NCBI GenBank assembly: GCA_016930735.1
Contig: JAFGGF010000335.1
Coordinates: 1 to 7,767 of the forward strand
DNA length: 7,767 nucleotides
Reading direction: 5' to 3'
Source of the DNA: Prolixibacteraceae bacterium
GTDB taxonomy: Bacteria > Bacteroidota > Bacteroidia > Bacteroidales > Prolixibacteraceae
In this document: positions 6,364 through 7,767 of the stretch, piece by piece
Layout of the letters: each line of letters opens with the position of its first letter
Position numbering within the stretch: position 1 is the stretch's first letter
Made by a program: the position numbers and the translations under genes
The notes under the pieces: generated by a model
What the model was told of the DNA's origin: nothing
Seen by the model: the letters and a program-made list of their open reading frames with translations, nothing else
The model's database searches: none

Positions 6364-6397
6364 TACAGTTGAAATGAAATAACAATTTTACTTGCCG

Positions 6398-7060
6398 ATG
6401 CAATTTATTACCATTTCTGAAGAACTGAAAAGTAAAGTTTCTGAAGTTGAATTACATGTTATCGAATGTAATGTTGAAGTTATGGAAAATAACCATGATT
6501 TATGGAATGTTATAGAAAAAGAAATATTACAGATAAGGAAAAAATTATCAATTGAGGAAATAAGTCAAATCCCTGAAATTCAATCTTCAAGAAAAGCTTA
6601 CAAAGCCTGCGGAAAAGACCCGGCAAGGTACAGATTGTCATCAGAAGCACTGTTGCGACGTGTTGTAAAAGGTTCCGACCTGTACAGGATCAATAATGTT
6701 GTTGATCAGCTTAACCTGGTTTCAATTACCACCGGTTATTCCATTGGCGGGTATGATGCCGATAAAATAAACGGCAGTGTTGAATTTGGAATCGGGAAGG
6801 CAGATGAACCTTATACTGGCATTGGCAGGGGAGAACTGAACATTGAAGGTTTGCCGGTTTTCAGGGATTCAATCGGGGCATTCGGTACACCTACAAGCGA
6901 TTCGGAGCGTACTATGGTAACCGGAAATACTAAAAAGTTCATGATGGTAATTATCGGTTATGGTGCCAACGAAAGGTTGGAGGAAGCTACAGAAATGGCT
7001 GTATCCTTATTAAAACAATTTGCAACTGCATCTGGAATTGAGGTAAAAGTAATTAAATAA
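6398..7060 (+). CDS. Stand-alone B3/B4 (PheT editing-type) domain protein
   Basis: This 220-aa protein corresponds to the B3/B4 domain found inside the beta subunit of phenylalanyl-tRNA synthetase, where it clears mischarged Tyr-tRNA(Phe). The match is strongest over SSRKAYKACGKDPARYRLSSEALLRRV (about 65-90), the segment LYRINNVVDQLNLVSITTGYSIGGYD (about 96-121), and GEL.IEGLPVFRDSIGAFGTPTSDSERTMVT (about 143-173). No other PheT domain is present and the length matches free-standing members. Whether these proteins edit tRNA in trans, act on another aminoacyl ester or do something else is not settled by the sequence. Start: ATG at 6398, preferred over the TTG at 6392. The acyltransferase gene begins 2 nt after this stop, so the two are co-transcribed and probably translationally coupled. 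The first 60 residues are acidic and helical (many E, K, I) and precede the domain proper. Confidence 0.9.
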   Translation: MQFITISEELKSKVSEVELHVIECNVEVMENNHDLWNVIEKEILQIRKKLSIEEISQIPEIQSSRKAYKACGKDPARYRLSSEALLRRVVKGSDLYRINNVVDQLNLVSITTGYSIGGYDADKINGSVEFGIGKADEPYTGIGRGELNIEGLPVFRDSIGAFGTPTSDSERTMVTGNTKKFMMVIIGYGANERLEEATEMAVSLLKQFATASGIEVKVIK

Positions 7061-7062
7061 AT

Positions 7063-7617
7063 ATGTGGAGAAAGTTTTGCGGATTTTTGCTAAGGTGCCT
7101 GGGCTGGAAAGCAATAAGTGGCGTAATGCCTGACTACAAGGCCATTATAATTGGTGTCCCCCATACCAGCTCGTGGGATTTTATTATCTCCTACCTTTAT
7201 TACACCTCTGTTGGTGGTGTGGCAAGGATCATAATAAAAAAGGAATTCTTTTTTTGGCCTTTGGGATTTATTCTGAAAAAAACTGGGGCAATCCCGATCG
7301 ATCGTTCACGTGGGAGCAACGTAGTTAAACAGGTAATTGATGAAATGAACCGTCATGATGTTTTTCATTTGGCAATAACACCGGAAGGAACACGTCAGGC
7401 AACCAAACGCTGGAAAGCAGGTTTCCATACCATTGCCAGGGCTACAGGTGCAAAAGTCTACCTTGGCTTTTTCGATTACGGAAAAAAAGAAATAGGGTGG
7501 CTTGAAAGACTCGAACTGACAGAAGATGCACAGGAAGATATTAAACGAATGAAAGCCTATTACAGGGAAAAGGGTGTAAAAGGGAAATTCCCTGAAATGT
7601 TTTCAGCAGAAGAATAA
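7063..7617 (+). CDS. Small PlsC-like 1-acylglycerol-3-phosphate acyltransferase family protein
   Basis: This 184-aa protein carries the glycerolipid acyltransferase motifs: HTSSWD (34-39, the catalytic H-x4-D), GAIPIDR (75-81, substrate-binding motif) and TPEGTR (106-111, motif III with the conserved E and G). These enzymes move an acyl chain from acyl-ACP or acyl-CoA to a lysophosphatidate or another lipid acceptor at the inner face of the cytoplasmic membrane. It is shorter than typical PlsC (about 240 aa), lacks a clear N-terminal transmembrane helix and has KRWKAGFHTIA (115-125) after motif III, as in the compact Bacteroidota subgroup whose acceptor is not well defined. It therefore may acylate something other than phosphatidic-acid precursors. 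The gene follows the B3/B4 gene by 2 nt (stop TAA, then AT, then ATG). A repeat and GC-rich double hairpin follow the stop. Confidence 0.88.
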   Translation: MWRKFCGFLLRCLGWKAISGVMPDYKAIIIGVPHTSSWDFIISYLYYTSVGGVARIIIKKEFFFWPLGFILKKTGAIPIDRSRGSNVVKQVIDEMNRHDVFHLAITPEGTRQATKRWKAGFHTIARATGAKVYLGFFDYGKKEIGWLERLELTEDAQEDIKRMKAYYREKGVKGKFPEMFSAEE

Positions 7618-7663
7618 CCAATTGCGAAATACAAAGTACGAATTACGAAGAATCGAAAGATCC

Positions 7664-7687
7664 AATATCGAATATCTAATATCTAAT
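7664..7687. repeat. Heptamer tandem repeat (AATATCK x3.4)
   Basis: AATATCG (7664-7670), AATATCT (7671-7677), AATATCT (7678-7684) and a partial AAT (7685-7687) form a short tandem array. The preceding stretch 7627-7663 is a looser series of ACGAA/TCGAA words. Together they form a non-coding, simple-sequence lead-in to the hairpins that follow. It looks like the intergenic dispersed repeats found in many Bacteroidota genomes, but copies elsewhere cannot be seen from one window. Confidence 0.6.
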
Positions 7688-7692
7688 CGCTA

Positions 7693-7721
7693 CGGGGTTA
7701 GTTCCCCGCCGCTCTGCGGCG
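7693..7721. repeat. GC-rich double hairpin, REP-like palindromic element
   Basis: Two adjacent stem-loops share bases: CGGGG (7693-7697) with CCCCG (7704-7708) around loop TTAGTT, and CGCCGC (7707-7712) with GCGGCG (7716-7721) around TCT. The block is strikingly GC-rich inside AT-rich surroundings. No T-tract follows on the plus strand (CAAATAG comes next), so it is not a standard terminator for the acyltransferase gene, although the hairpins could still protect the mRNA 3' end. Paired GC hairpins are the form of REP/BIME elements moved by RAYT-type transposases; none is encoded here. Confidence 0.5.
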
Positions 7722-7737
7722 CAAATAGTTATATTTG
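7722..7737 (+). promoter_or_regulatory. Perfect -7 element inside an inverted repeat before the last open frame
   Basis: TATATTTG (7730-7737) matches TAnnTTTG exactly. It is the right part of an inverted repeat with arms CAAATA (7722-7727) and TATTTG (7732-7737) and a GTTA loop. The ATG at 7741 lies 3 nt downstream, as in nearly leaderless Bacteroidota mRNAs. The -33 region falls in the GC hairpins and has no TTTG, which weakens the call. Confidence 0.4.
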
Positions 7738-7740
7738 TGA

Positions 7741-7767
7741 ATGAATAAAAGTGAATATATCCATAAA
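7741..7767 (+). CDS. Possible start of a gene cut by the window edge
   Basis: An ATG at 7741 opens a frame of nine codons (MNKSEYIHK) that runs off the window without a stop. The exact -7 element 3 nt upstream gives support. Nine residues are too few to identify a family. The beginning is compatible with the short GxxExxY-type or four-helix-bundle proteins that Bacteroidota often carry next to similar repeats, but that is a guess. Confidence 0.3.

Noticed and set aside
6392..6397. TTG start two codons upstream of the B3/B4 gene
   Set aside because: The ATG at 6398 is the stronger codon and nothing supports the TTG.
7664..7687. Heptamer repeats as a CRISPR array
   Set aside because: The units are 7 bp and contiguous, without spacers, and no cas gene is present.
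7693..7721. GC hairpins as a rho-independent terminator of the acyltransferase gene
   Set aside because: No T-tract follows on the plus strand, the hairpins lie 76 bp past the stop, and the two stems compete with each other; a role in mRNA 3' protection remains possible.

Overview
The window looks like a chromosomal piece from the phylum Bacteroidota, possibly a free-living or gut polysaccharide degrader near the Marinilabiliales/Bacteroidales; I cannot place it lower. Evidence: a SusD/RagB outer-membrane lipoprotein with a 'C-S-E-D-F' lipidation site, a secreted GH10 glycosidase, AT-rich spacers with almost no Shine-Dalgarno sequences, and several matches to the Bacteroidota promoter form (TTTG, about 20 bp, TAnnTTTG) close to start codons.

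Layout. The left half (1-3205) reads leftward. In transcription order it holds a 139-aa four-helix membrane protein, a membrane-anchored alpha/beta hydrolase 12 nt downstream, a MurU-like sugar-1-phosphate nucleotidyltransferase behind its own promoter, and a GH10 xylanase-like enzyme cut by the window edge. A 121-bp divergent regulatory region (3206-3326), rich in inverted and direct repeats, separates these from the rightward half. That half holds an AraC-family regulator with an 'arabinose-binding/dimerisation'-type N-terminal domain, a SusD-like lipoprotein without a SusC partner beside it, and a two-gene unit of a stand-alone PheRS-type B3/B4 domain protein and a small PlsC-like acyltransferase. 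The last 150 bp hold a heptamer tandem repeat, a GC-rich double hairpin resembling a REP-type element, and the first nine codons of an open frame that runs off the end.

How the genes may work together. The AraC regulator, small membrane protein and membrane hydrolase share the divergent promoter region and are the best candidate for a functional module, probably sensing and processing a hydrophobic or ester-containing small molecule (inference). GH10 and SusD are both glycan-use proteins, but they lie on opposite strands about 3.7 kb apart with unrelated genes between, so this is not a canonical polysaccharide utilisation locus. The B3/B4-acyltransferase pair is a clear transcription unit of unknown joint purpose.

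No rRNA, tRNA, CRISPR array, transposase or prophage gene is visible. No gap between genes exceeds 150 bp. I see no convincing wholly new system; the regulator-hydrolase module, the orphan SusD and the repeat/hairpin junction at the right end deserve the closest look.
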